A program made the position numbers and the translations under genes. A stretch of DNA of 64,000 nucleotides. Origin: Halorussus salinus. Lineage in GTDB: Archaea > Halobacteriota > Halobacteria > Halobacteriales > Haladaptataceae. Under the pieces are notes generated by a model. That model saw nothing but the letters and a program-made list of their open reading frames with translations, made no database searches and was not told where the DNA came from. Position 1 is the stretch's first letter, and each line of letters starts with the position of its first letter. Location: NCBI RefSeq assembly GCF_004765815.2, contig NZ_ML974127.1, positions 1,094,927 through 1,158,926 on the forward strand. The letters are read 5' to 3'. Shown here in pieces: positions 43,666 through 50,857 of the stretch.

Positions 43666-43716
43666 ATGGTGGGGAATCGAACTGCGACTACGACGAATCG
43701 GGAGGAGAGACCGTGA
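43666..43716 (+). CDS. candidate 16-residue leader reading frame before livH
   Basis: ATG at 43666 to TGA at 43714-43716 encodes MVGNRTATTTNREERP. The start sits at the position expected for the 5' end of a leaderless transcript from the TATA box at 43635, and its stop overlaps the livH GTG (GTGA). A GGAGGAG motif for livH lies inside it. It may couple translation into livH. It is too short to claim a peptide function. Confidence 0.35.
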   Translation: MVGNRTATTTNREERP

Positions 43717-44648
43717 GCGTTCTCGCCGAAGTCCTGACGGTCCTGTTGAACGGGCTTCAGCAGGGTGCCATCTACGTACTGGTCGCCATCGGACTCTCGA
43801 TAATCTTGGGGACGCTGAAGTTCGTCAACTTCGCGCACGGCGCGCTCTACCTGATAGGGACGTACGCCGGACTCCTGATAACGCTCGAAATCAACGTCAC
43901 GGACGGGAAACTCGCCGACTGGGGGTACACGCCCATCGGTCTCGAATGGGGCTTTCTGCCAGCCCTGATAATCGTCCCGGTCGTCGTCTTCGGCGTCGGC
44001 CTGCTGATGGAGCGGTTCGTCGCGCGACCGTTCTACGACCGGCCGGACACCGACCAGATTCTGCTGACCTTCGGGTTGGCAATCGTGATTCAGGAGGTGT
44101 TCAAGATACTGTTCGGCGGCCAGAGCTACAACTTCGCGCGACCGGGGTGGGCCAGCGGACAGGTCGGCCTCCCGATAATCGGGACGTTCCCCGAGTGGCG
44201 ACTCTACATCATCGCGATTACGGCGACGGTCGTCGTGTTGGTGTACGGACTCATCGAGTACACCGACTTCGGACTGGTCGTCCGCGCGGGGACCCGCGAC
44301 GCCGAGATGGTCGAACTGTTGGGAATCAAGCTCTCGCGACCGTACCTGATGGTGTTCGGGGTCGGCGCGGCGCTGGCGGGAGTCGCTGGCGTCGTCGGCG
44401 GACCGCTGTACGCGGTCAACCCCAACATCGGAACCGAGATACTGGTCCCCTCGTTCCTCGTCGTGGTCATCGGCGGCGTCGGGTCCATCGCGGGCGCTGT
44501 CCTCGGCGGCATCCTCATCGGGGAGACGCTGGCTATCATGGTCGCAATCGCGCCACAGTGGTCGCAGGTCGGCATCTACGTGCTGGCCGCAATCGTTCTG
44601 CTCGCGCGGCCGCAGGGACTGCTCGGCTCCGAGGAGGTGGCCCCGTGA
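43713..44648 (+). CDS. livH: branched-chain amino acid-type ABC transporter permease (LivH type)
   Basis: A 311-residue permease with about eight helices. Family features are LNGLQQGAIYVLVAIGLSIILGTLKFVNFAHGALY at the N-terminus and GILIGETLAI near the C-terminus. It forms the channel with LivM. The GTG start follows GGAGGAGAG and overlaps the short frame before it; it overlaps livM by four bases. Confidence 0.92.
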   Translation: MSVLAEVLTVLLNGLQQGAIYVLVAIGLSIILGTLKFVNFAHGALYLIGTYAGLLITLEINVTDGKLADWGYTPIGLEWGFLPALIIVPVVVFGVGLLMERFVARPFYDRPDTDQILLTFGLAIVIQEVFKILFGGQSYNFARPGWASGQVGLPIIGTFPEWRLYIIAITATVVVLVYGLIEYTDFGLVVRAGTRDAEMVELLGIKLSRPYLMVFGVGAALAGVAGVVGGPLYAVNPNIGTEILVPSFLVVVIGGVGSIAGAVLGGILIGETLAIMVAIAPQWSQVGIYVLAAIVLLARPQGLLGSEEVAP

Positions 44649-45853
44649 GCGACGAACCGACCGAAACCCCGGAGGCGGCCGACGAGACCGGGAGCGTCGT
44701 CGAGCGAACACAGCGCGAACTCCCCTCGTGGGAGCGCGTCCGCGAGAGCGAACTGTTCGTGGTCGGCGCGACGGCGCTCGCCGTCGCGGTCTTCCCGTGG
44801 CTGTTCGCGCGCGCGCCGGTCATCAGCGGCGTCCTCAACGGATATCAGGACTTGGCGACGCTCATCCTCATCTGGGGCATCTTCGCGATGGGGTTCAACC
44901 TCCTGCTGGGCTACACCGGCCTGCTGTCGTTCGGTCACGCCGCGTTCTGGGGCGGCGCGGCCTACGCCGCGGGCGTGTTCAGCGCGCAGGTGTCGTCCAG
45001 TCCGGTTCTCGTCATCCTCGCGGGCACGTCGTTCGCGGCGCTGTCGGCGTGGATTCTCGGATTTATTTCGCTTCGGCGCGGCGGCATCTACTTCGCCATC
45101 CTGACGCTGGCGTTCGGCCAGATGGCCTACTACATGGCGCTGTCGCCGCTGGCGTGGATTACCGGCGGCGAGAACGGGTTCACCGGCGTCCAACTGGGCA
45201 AGCTGTTCGGCGTGTTCCAGCTCCGGTACCCGGTGCCGATGCTGGACTGGCTGGTCGGGACGTGGAAGTACGTGCTGGTCGGCGGGGTCGCGGTGCTGTG
45301 CGTCGCGGCCGCCAACCGCATCCTCCACTCGCCGTACGGGATGGTGTTCCGCGCGATTCGGGAGAACGACCAGCGCGCGGAGTTCGTCGGGCTGAACGTC
45401 TGGCGCTACAAGCTGATGGCGTTCGTCATCTCGGGGGCGTTCGCGGGCGTCGCCGGGAGCCTCTACACCGTCTACAGCGCCTACGTCCCGCTGTCGTCGT
45501 TCTACTGGACGACCAGCGGCGAGGTCGTCATCATGGCCGTGCTGGGCGGGGTCGGGTCGCTGTTCGGTCCCATCCTCGGCGCGGGCATCTACCTCTACGT
45601 CGAGAACATCGTCAGCGGCATCCAGCAGTTGACTCTCCCGTTCACGGGACCGAACGAGTGGCTGACGCTGGTCGAGGAGCCGGTCGTTCTCCTCGACGGG
45701 TTCGGGGCCTACTGGCACCTCATCCTCGGCCTCGTCTTCGTCGCGGTCGTCGTTCTGTTCCCGCGGGGCATCTGGGGCCTGTTCCAAGACCTCGGGGGCG
45801 CGCTCCGGCGACTCGGCGGCAGTGCGGTGAAGCGACTTGGAGGTGGGCGATGA
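44645..45853 (+). CDS. livM: branched-chain amino acid-type ABC transporter permease (LivM type)
   Basis: A 402-residue permease. An acidic cytosolic N-terminus of about 40 residues precedes about nine to ten helices. NLLLGYTGLLSFGHAAFWGGAAYAAG, SLRRGGIYFAILTLAFGQM and FRAIRENDQRAEFVGLNVWRYKLMAFVISGAFAG are LivM hallmarks. The GTG start overlaps the livH stop by four bases. Confidence 0.92.
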   Translation: MSDEPTETPEAADETGSVVERTQRELPSWERVRESELFVVGATALAVAVFPWLFARAPVISGVLNGYQDLATLILIWGIFAMGFNLLLGYTGLLSFGHAAFWGGAAYAAGVFSAQVSSSPVLVILAGTSFAALSAWILGFISLRRGGIYFAILTLAFGQMAYYMALSPLAWITGGENGFTGVQLGKLFGVFQLRYPVPMLDWLVGTWKYVLVGGVAVLCVAAANRILHSPYGMVFRAIRENDQRAEFVGLNVWRYKLMAFVISGAFAGVAGSLYTVYSAYVPLSSFYWTTSGEVVIMAVLGGVGSLFGPILGAGIYLYVENIVSGIQQLTLPFTGPNEWLTLVEEPVVLLDGFGAYWHLILGLVFVAVVVLFPRGIWGLFQDLGGALRRLGGSAVKRLGGGR

Positions 45854-45891
45854 CGGTGCGCTCGCTCGGTGAACTGGGAGGTGGTCGGTGA
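45850..45891 (+). CDS. candidate 13-residue bridging frame between livM and livG
   Basis: ATG at 45850 overlaps the livM stop (ATGA), and its own TGA (45889-45891) overlaps the livG ATG. It encodes MTVRSLGELGGGR. Both its start and the livG start are preceded by GGAGGTGG, so it may come from a small duplication of the ribosome-binding region. It would let ribosomes pass from livM to livG without a gap. Confidence 0.35.
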   Translation: MTVRSLGELGGGR

Positions 45892-46649
45892 TGGCGTTGC
45901 TGGAAACCGACGGTCTCACCAAGTCGTTCGGCGGACTGGTGGCGGTGGACGACGTGGACCTCGCCATCGAGGAGGGCGAGTCCATCTCGGTCATCGGGCC
46001 GAACGGCGCGGGCAAATCGACGCTCATCAACCTCGTCACGCGGATGCTCGACGCGACCGAGGGCGACATCACGTTCAAGGGCGACTCGATTCTGCACCAC
46101 GAACCCCACGAGGTCGTCCAGAAGGGCGTGAGCCGGTCGTTCCAGACCGCCTCTATCTTCCCGGCGCTGTCGGTCGAGGAGAACGCCCAAATCGCCGCGT
46201 TGGCGGCCGAACACGGCTCGTTCCGGTTCAACTTCCTCCGACACCGCAACAACTACGGCGAGGTCGATAGGCTGGCCCGCCGGACCTTGGACGCGGTGGG
46301 TCTCCTCGGCCAGCGCGACGTGGTGGCCGAGGACCTGCCGTACGGCGACAAGCGCAGGCTAGAGTTGGGCATCGCGCTGGCGAGCGAACCCGACCTGTTG
46401 CTGATGGACGAACCGACCGCCGGGATGTCGCCCGAGGAGACCGCCGACACGGTGGAACTCATCGAGCAGGTCAAAGAGGAGTTGGACCTGACCATCCTGC
46501 TGGTCGAACACGACATGGAGGTCGTGTTCAACGTCTCGGACCGCATCGTGGTGCTGAATCGCGGGGCCGTAATCGCGGAGGGACCGCCCGAGGCGGTGCA
46601 GGGCGACCCCGACGTACAGGAGGCGTACCTCGGAGGTGTCGAGGCGTGA
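45891..46649 (+). CDS. livG: branched-chain amino acid-type ABC transporter ATPase (LivG type)
   Basis: A 252-residue ATPase with Walker A GPNGAGKST (about residues 38-46), the LivG-type VSRSFQTASIFPALSVEEN region, a degenerate signature LPYGDKRRLELGIAL, and Walker B LLLMDEPTAGMSP followed by VEHDMEVVF. It powers uptake together with LivF. GGAGGTGGTCGGTG precedes the ATG at 45891, which is preferred over the GTG three bases earlier. Confidence 0.93.
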   Translation: MALLETDGLTKSFGGLVAVDDVDLAIEEGESISVIGPNGAGKSTLINLVTRMLDATEGDITFKGDSILHHEPHEVVQKGVSRSFQTASIFPALSVEENAQIAALAAEHGSFRFNFLRHRNNYGEVDRLARRTLDAVGLLGQRDVVAEDLPYGDKRRLELGIALASEPDLLLMDEPTAGMSPEETADTVELIEQVKEELDLTILLVEHDMEVVFNVSDRIVVLNRGAVIAEGPPEAVQGDPDVQEAYLGGVEA

Positions 46650-46662
46650 CGGGGGGAGCGAG

Positions 46663-47415
46663 ATGAGCCTGCTGGAACTCGATTCGGTGGACGCCTTTTA
46701 CGGCGAGAGCCACATCCTCCGGGACGTGACGATGACCGTCGAGGAGGGCGAGGTCTGCTCGCTCCTCGGGCGCAACGGCGCGGGCAAGACCACGACGCTC
46801 CGGTCGATTTCCGGGGCGCGCCCGCCGGAGGTCCGCGACGGCCGGATTCGGTTCAAGGGCGAGGACATCACCGCGATGGACCCCGAGGACATCTCGGCGC
46901 GGGGCCTCTCGCTGGTGCCAGAAGAGCGCCGAGTCTTCCCGAATCTCACGGTGGCCGAGAACCTCCACCTCGCGGAGGTCTCGGAGAACGCCTCGAACAC
47001 GGTCGGGCGGTCGCTCGGGCAGGTACAGGTCGAACACGTCGGGATGACGACCGACGAGGTGTACGACGAGTTCGAGCGGTTGCGCGAGCGCAAGTCCCAG
47101 AAGGCCGGGACGCTCTCGGGGGGCGAACAGCAGATGCTCGCCATCGCCCGCGCGCTCAAGCAGAACACCGACCTGCTGTTGCTGGACGAACCGTACGAGG
47201 GGCTGGCACCACAGATTATCGCCGACGTGGAGGACGCCATCGCCCGCATCAGCGAGTCGGGCACCACGATTCTGCTGGTCGAGCAGAACGCCGTCGCCGC
47301 GATGGACATCGCCGACCGGTGTTACGTCGTGGACCAAGGGAGCATCGTCTTCGAAGGAACCGCGGAAGCACTACGCGAGGATGACGAAACGAGAGACCGA
47401 TACCTCGGCGTCTGA
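46663..47415 (+). CDS. livF: branched-chain amino acid-type ABC transporter ATPase (LivF type)
   Basis: A 250-residue ATPase with Walker A GRNGAGKTT, the LivF-type VPEERRVFPNLTVAENL region, signature LSGGEQQMLAIARAL, Walker B LLLLDEPYEGLAP and VEQNAVAAM. Thirteen bases separate it from livG, with GGGGGGAG upstream of the ATG. An acidic stretch between the Q-loop region and the signature (SENASNTVGRSLGQVQVEHVG) looks like a halophile insert. The next gene starts inside its last codons. Confidence 0.93.
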   Translation: MSLLELDSVDAFYGESHILRDVTMTVEEGEVCSLLGRNGAGKTTTLRSISGARPPEVRDGRIRFKGEDITAMDPEDISARGLSLVPEERRVFPNLTVAENLHLAEVSENASNTVGRSLGQVQVEHVGMTTDEVYDEFERLRERKSQKAGTLSGGEQQMLAIARALKQNTDLLLLDEPYEGLAPQIIADVEDAIARISESGTTILLVEQNAVAAMDIADRCYVVDQGSIVFEGTAEALREDDETRDRYLGV

Positions 47416-48247
47416 CCCCGAGGAGCGCGCCGAATCGACCGGACGAACGAGCGGAGACGGCGGAACGGCCGCATCGACCGTGGAACCGAACGCGCTGTTC
47501 GACGCGCTGGTCGAGGAGAAGGTCCTCGCGGTCGGCGAGTCGGGCGGCGTCCGGACCACCGACGCGTTCGACGACACCCACGCAATCTACCACGACTCGT
47601 ACGTCGGCGTGGACGAGACCGAGTTCCACGAGGCCGTGGCGGCGACCTTCGGTCTGCCGGACCGCGAGGCCGCGGCCGAACTGGTCGCCGAGCGCGGCGT
47701 CTCGCGCGACGAGTTCGTGGTGTATCTGGCGGTCCGGTCGCAGGTGTCGAGTGCGACTCCCGAGTCGGCGGACTCCGGGGCGGCCTCGAACGCGAGTACG
47801 GACCGCGAGTCCGGGGACTCGCGGTCTGCCTCGGAAGCGAACGGCGACGCCGCGAGCGCCGACCTCTCGGCCGAGAACCTCGCCGCGATGGCGGGGATGG
47901 TCCGGGAAGTCGTCCCCGACTCGCCGGTCCCCGACCGCCTCCCGGACGTGACCGACGACCCCGAGTCGTTCCTCGCGGCGCGGGACCGCGCCGTGGTCGC
48001 GGTCTGGAAACGCTTCTGTGACCCCTGCGAGGAGGTCAAGGACGAAATCGGGGGTCTCCTCGGCGCGGTGCCCGACGACGCACAAGTCGCGGGCATCGAC
48101 GGCGAGGAGGCCGCCGACTTCTGCCGGACCCACGACGTGGAGTCCGCGCCGGGGTTCCTGCTGGCGGACGGCGACGAGCGCCGGACGGTCCACGCGAGCG
48201 ACGCCGACGAAGTGGCCGAACGAATCCGAGCGCACTTCGGAGACTGA
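47381..48247 (+). CDS. thioredoxin-domain protein overlapping livF
   Basis: A 288-residue acidic cytosolic protein. An N-terminal domain (about residues 35-125) of unknown type is followed by a low-complexity Ala/Ser/Asp/Glu linker and a C-terminal thioredoxin fold (about 195-288) with the redox pair Cys213-Cys216 (CDPC) and a following cis-proline-like SAPGF. It should act in thiol-disulfide exchange. Its ATG lies 35 bases before the livF stop, so it is probably co-transcribed with the importer. A shorter start is possible, but the N-terminal domain begins close to this ATG. Confidence 0.8.
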   Translation: MTKRETDTSASDPEERAESTGRTSGDGGTAASTVEPNALFDALVEEKVLAVGESGGVRTTDAFDDTHAIYHDSYVGVDETEFHEAVAATFGLPDREAAAELVAERGVSRDEFVVYLAVRSQVSSATPESADSGAASNASTDRESGDSRSASEANGDAASADLSAENLAAMAGMVREVVPDSPVPDRLPDVTDDPESFLAARDRAVVAVWKRFCDPCEEVKDEIGGLLGAVPDDAQVAGIDGEEAADFCRTHDVESAPGFLLADGDERRTVHASDADEVAERIRAHFGD

Positions 48248-48249
48248 TT

Positions 48250-48276
48250 CTCTGTTTTCACAACAACCTTTTTAAT
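48250..48276 (+). terminator. T-rich termination region after the thioredoxin-domain gene
   Basis: TTCTCTGTTTTC and CCTTTTTAATG runs follow the stop within 25 bases. This fits archaeal termination at the end of the liv operon. Confidence 0.45.
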
Positions 48277-48325
48277 GTCTTCAAGTGGACGGAGATGTCT
48301 TTCTCGTCGGTAGCGATAGGTGAAG

Positions 48326-48424
48326 CCGCCCGCAGGGGCGTGACCGCGAGCGGGCGGGGCTTTCGAGGAGTTCGCGGTCACGATTCTCGCCGCCGTTCCG
48401 GTTTCGAGAAGTTCGCAGTCTCAC
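48326..48424 (-). repeat. fragment of family A element with a nearby direct repeat
   Basis: On the minus strand, CTCGAAAGCCCCGCCCGCTCGCG (key core at 48345-48356) matches the left arm of element copy 2, but no matching right arm follows. A separate complementary CCGCCCGC lies nearby (about 48327-48334). TTTCGAGGAGTTCGCGGTC (48361) recurs as TTTCGAGAAGTTCGCAGTC (48402). Confidence 0.5.
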
Positions 48425-48504
48425 CCGTGGTCGTATGTCTCCGACTCCGACGCGACGAACCGAAACCCGAACCCGTTTTCACGCCCCGCGACCCACCACC
48501 GGAC

Positions 48505-49158
48505 ATGGACGACGGGGAGCCAGACCGCCGCGAGGTCCGAGCGACGTACGACTACATCGCCGACCACTTCGCACAGACCCGCGAGTACGCGTGGCCCGAA
48601 GTCGAGGAGTTCGTCGCCGACGCGCCCCGCGCCGCCGTCGCGCTCGACCTCGGGTGTGGTAACGGTCGCCACGCCGAACTGTTGGCCGACCACGCCGACC
48701 GGGTTCTCGCGGCGGACGCGAGTCGCGGACTGTTGGACACCGCCCGCGAGCGCGCCGCCGAGCGGGGCTTCGACGCGGACCTCGTGCAGGCCGACGCCGC
48801 GCGACTCCCCGTCCGCGACGCGGCGGTCGAACTGGCCGTCTACGTCGCCACGCTTCATCACTTGCCCAGTCGGGAGGCCCGCGTCGGGAGTCTGGACGAA
48901 CTCGCGCGCGTCCTCGCGTCCGAGGGCCGCGCGCTCGTCAGCGCGTGGAGTACCGCCCACGACAAGTTCGAAGCGGACGAGGGGTTCGACACGACGGTCG
49001 ATTGGACCCTGCCGGGCGGCGAGAGAATCGAGCGGTTCTACCACATCTACTCGCCCGAGGAGTTCCGGGCCGACGTTGCCGACAGCGACCTCGAACTGGT
49101 CGAGTTCGAGCTATCGAGCGGCAACTGCTACGGCCTCGTCCGCCCGTCCGGCGAGTGA
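48505..49158 (+). CDS. Trm9/ABH8-like SAM-dependent methyltransferase
   Basis: A 217-residue class I methyltransferase with the SAM-binding DLGCGNGRH (residues 48-56). Beyond this common motif the protein follows the layout of the tRNA wobble-uridine methyltransferase Trm9 and the ABH8 methyltransferase domain: YDYIADHFAQTREYAWPEVEEF near the N-terminus, a LHHLP catalytic-side loop, and RFYHIYSPEEFRADV near the end. That family methylates 5-carboxymethyluridine at position 34. The assignment is by eye. The ATG at 48505 gives the family start. A tRNA-Gly(TCC) gene lies downstream on the same strand. Confidence 0.8.
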   Translation: MDDGEPDRREVRATYDYIADHFAQTREYAWPEVEEFVADAPRAAVALDLGCGNGRHAELLADHADRVLAADASRGLLDTARERAAERGFDADLVQADAARLPVRDAAVELAVYVATLHHLPSREARVGSLDELARVLASEGRALVSAWSTAHDKFEADEGFDTTVDWTLPGGERIERFYHIYSPEEFRADVADSDLELVEFELSSGNCYGLVRPSGE

Positions 49159-49294
49159 CCGGCGGTTCGAGGAATTATCATCTACTCTCGCGTGCGCGCT
49201 CTCGCGAGAGAAAACCATCGGCTCGCGGCGGGACCGCCGACCGAAACAGTAAGGCCCTTAATGCCGGGCGGCGAACGGGAGAATACGACGGAGT

Positions 49295-49494
49295 GCGCCG
49301 GTGGTGAGAAAACGCGACGCGTTTTCGAGCCTCGGCGCGCGAGCGAACGTCGTGAGCGCAGTGCGCCGGTGGTGAGACGGACGAAGTCCGTCGATGCTCG
49401 GCGCGCAAACGAGCGAAGCGAATGCAGTGCGCCGGTGTCTTGCCGAACGAAGTGAGGCAAGGCTCGGGGCATAAGCGAACGCAGTGAGCGCAAT
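49295..49494 (+). repeat. tandem array of tRNA-Gly 5'-end repeats with variable hairpins
   Basis: GCGCCGGTG, the first bases of the tRNA-Gly that follows, recurs at 49295, 49363 and 49429 before the tRNA itself at 49495, with spacings of 68, 66 and 66 bases. Each unit holds a different short hairpin (AAAACGCG/CGCGTTTT; GACGGAC/GTCCGTC; CTTGCC/GGCAAG), then CTCGGCGC or CTCGGGGC that can pair with the GCGCCG, then a GAGCGAA-type segment and GCARTGCGCC. Confidence 0.8.
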
Positions 49495-49565
49495 GCGCCG
49501 GTGGTCTAGTGGTATGACTATGGCCTTCCAAGCCATCGACCCGGGTTCAAGTCCCGGCCGGCGCA
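49495..49565 (+). tRNA. tRNA-Gly (anticodon TCC)
   Basis: A complete 71-base cloverleaf. The acceptor stem pairs GCGCCGG with CCGGCGC and is followed by discriminator A. The anticodon stem ATGGC/GCCAT encloses CTTCCAA, giving anticodon TCC. The T-arm CCGGG-TTCAAGT-CCCGG is intact. No CCA is encoded and there is no intron. It stands alone after the repeat array and marks the left edge of a low-GC islet. Confidence 0.95.
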
Positions 49566-49723
49566 CTTCTCCGACGAACTACACGGCGAGGAGCGCGTCT
49601 GCTCGCCGCTCGTGAGTCGTAAAATGTGTCCGGGAAGCACATCTCCTATTATCGAAGATTCGTATGACTGAGCAGAAAGTGAAAACGATGATTCCAAGCG
49701 ACTGTGGATGACGACGCGATGTG

Positions 49724-49834
49724 CTATTCGGACGTTCGTCCGAGTAGTCGGTCTAAGAGTTTGTTGTGGCGGTCCTCACGCTGGGGACCTTTTGATACCG
49801 TCTGTCCCTCGAACGCTTCGTCTTTGCTACCCAT
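49724..49834 (-). CDS. candidate 36-residue protein in the low-GC islet
   Basis: The frame from the ATG at 49834 to TAG encodes 36 residues beginning MGSKDEAFEGQTVSK and ending RLLGRTSE; it is charged, and the last part (DRHNKLLDRLLGR) could be an amphipathic helix. A perfect palindrome lies 8 bases upstream of the ATG and overlaps an ATTTAC TATA-like box. No family is recognised. Its small size means it could be chance, but promoter, operator and start are well placed. Confidence 0.45.
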   Translation of the reverse strand: MGSKDEAFEGQTVSKGPQREDRHNKLLDRLLGRTSE

Positions 49835-49842
49835 TTCAACCG

Positions 49843-49862
49843 TTACTACAATCTTGTAGTAA
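49843..49862 (-). promoter_or_regulatory. perfect 20-base palindrome, probable operator
   Basis: TTACTACAA and its exact complement TTGTAGTAA are separated by two bases. The site covers the position expected for the TATA box and transcription start of the 36-residue candidate gene. Its arms are AT-rich in a GC-rich genome, and the half-turn spacing suits a dimeric winged-helix repressor. Confidence 0.55.
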
Positions 49863-49897
49863 ATAATTCTTTGGCAGTTGGCTCACGGAGAGCGAAT

Positions 49898-50746
49898 TTA
49901 AAATTCGAGATTATAGATAGAATATCCTATAAATGGATAAGTTAACAATATCAATAAGAAAGTCTGAATGTCGATCATGAGCTTTTTATTTTGTGGTGTA
50001 ATACCTGACCAAGTCTGGAGAGGTACGTGGAGAGCATCCGGTAATGGGGTAATAAAAACACTTCCAATAAGAACTAACATACTCAACAGCAGTACGGATA
50101 CAAATGAAACGATATACTTTCTAATAGACCACGACCCGAGGAAAATAATTTTGTTCCAGAAAAGAGCTACGAGACACAGGAACACTAAGAGAGTATGAGT
50201 AAACAAAAAGTACAACCCCGTGTTTGCTACTACCGTTACGATCACACCTCCAGAAAGGTAAGCGAGCGCCCCAATTTCAACAATAATCGTACAAATCATT
50301 AATTTCCCGTTTGACTCTAATACGCCTCCGTTTTCGTCAATCCATTCAGCGTACCCACTTGCTAATCGTAAGTACAGATCGTCTGACTCGTAGTCGTCTT
50401 CTACTACGTCTTTTATATCGTTCTGTGTCACACCGATTTCCAAATCTGAGTACGTGTATGTGACACCTGCGAGAGCGATTGCACCGATCAAAAGGAGTAG
50501 ACCACTAACCGAGTTGAGGTTTGCAAAGTACGAAAACGACCCGTCTGAAGCGAGCGACATTGCGCCGATGATAACGCTCAGCAGAAGCACGTCCGCTCGG
50601 TATATTCGAATCGCCTTCTCGTCGATGTCTGCGAGCGTACTGACCTGCTGTTCGAGCGTTTTCCGCCCCTCTTTTGTCGCCTCTCGAACTGCAATAGGCG
50701 AGGCTTCAGAATCTTCGATGTTTATTTTGGTCTCCTCGTCAGACAT
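49898..50746 (-). CDS. multi-pass membrane protein of unknown function in a low-GC islet
   Basis: A 282-residue protein, clearly lower in GC than its neighbours. A charged cytosolic N-terminus of about 45 residues ends in LADIDEKAIRIYR, then helices at about 52-70 and 80-98, a soluble acidic segment (about 100-145), and helices at about 147-168, 170-195, 207-230 and 258-278. The D-x-K-A motif followed by a helical hairpin recalls the PycTM/SLATT type of membrane effector in outline only; I cannot assign it to either. It lies beside a tRNA gene, which fits acquisition by integration. Confidence 0.75.
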   Translation of the reverse strand: MSDEETKINIEDSEASPIAVREATKEGRKTLEQQVSTLADIDEKAIRIYRADVLLLSVIIGAMSLASDGSFSYFANLNSVSGLLLLIGAIALAGVTYTYSDLEIGVTQNDIKDVVEDDYESDDLYLRLASGYAEWIDENGGVLESNGKLMICTIIVEIGALAYLSGGVIVTVVANTGLYFLFTHTLLVFLCLVALFWNKIIFLGSWSIRKYIVSFVSVLLLSMLVLIGSVFITPLPDALHVPLQTWSGITPQNKKLMIDIQTFLLILLTYPFIGYSIYNLEF

Positions 50747-50857
50747 GCGAGTCTATTTAGTTAATCTAACGAGTCTAGACTGTAATAGATATGCCGATTT
50801 TACCTTTCCAAGTTCGCCACAACCATTACACCCCTCATTACCGTGCTCCCCACGACG

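Noticed and set aside
49295-49494. The 66-68-base units before tRNA-Gly considered as further tRNA genes
   Set aside because: Only the first bases of the tRNA are kept; there is no anticodon arm or T-arm, so they cannot be functional tRNAs.
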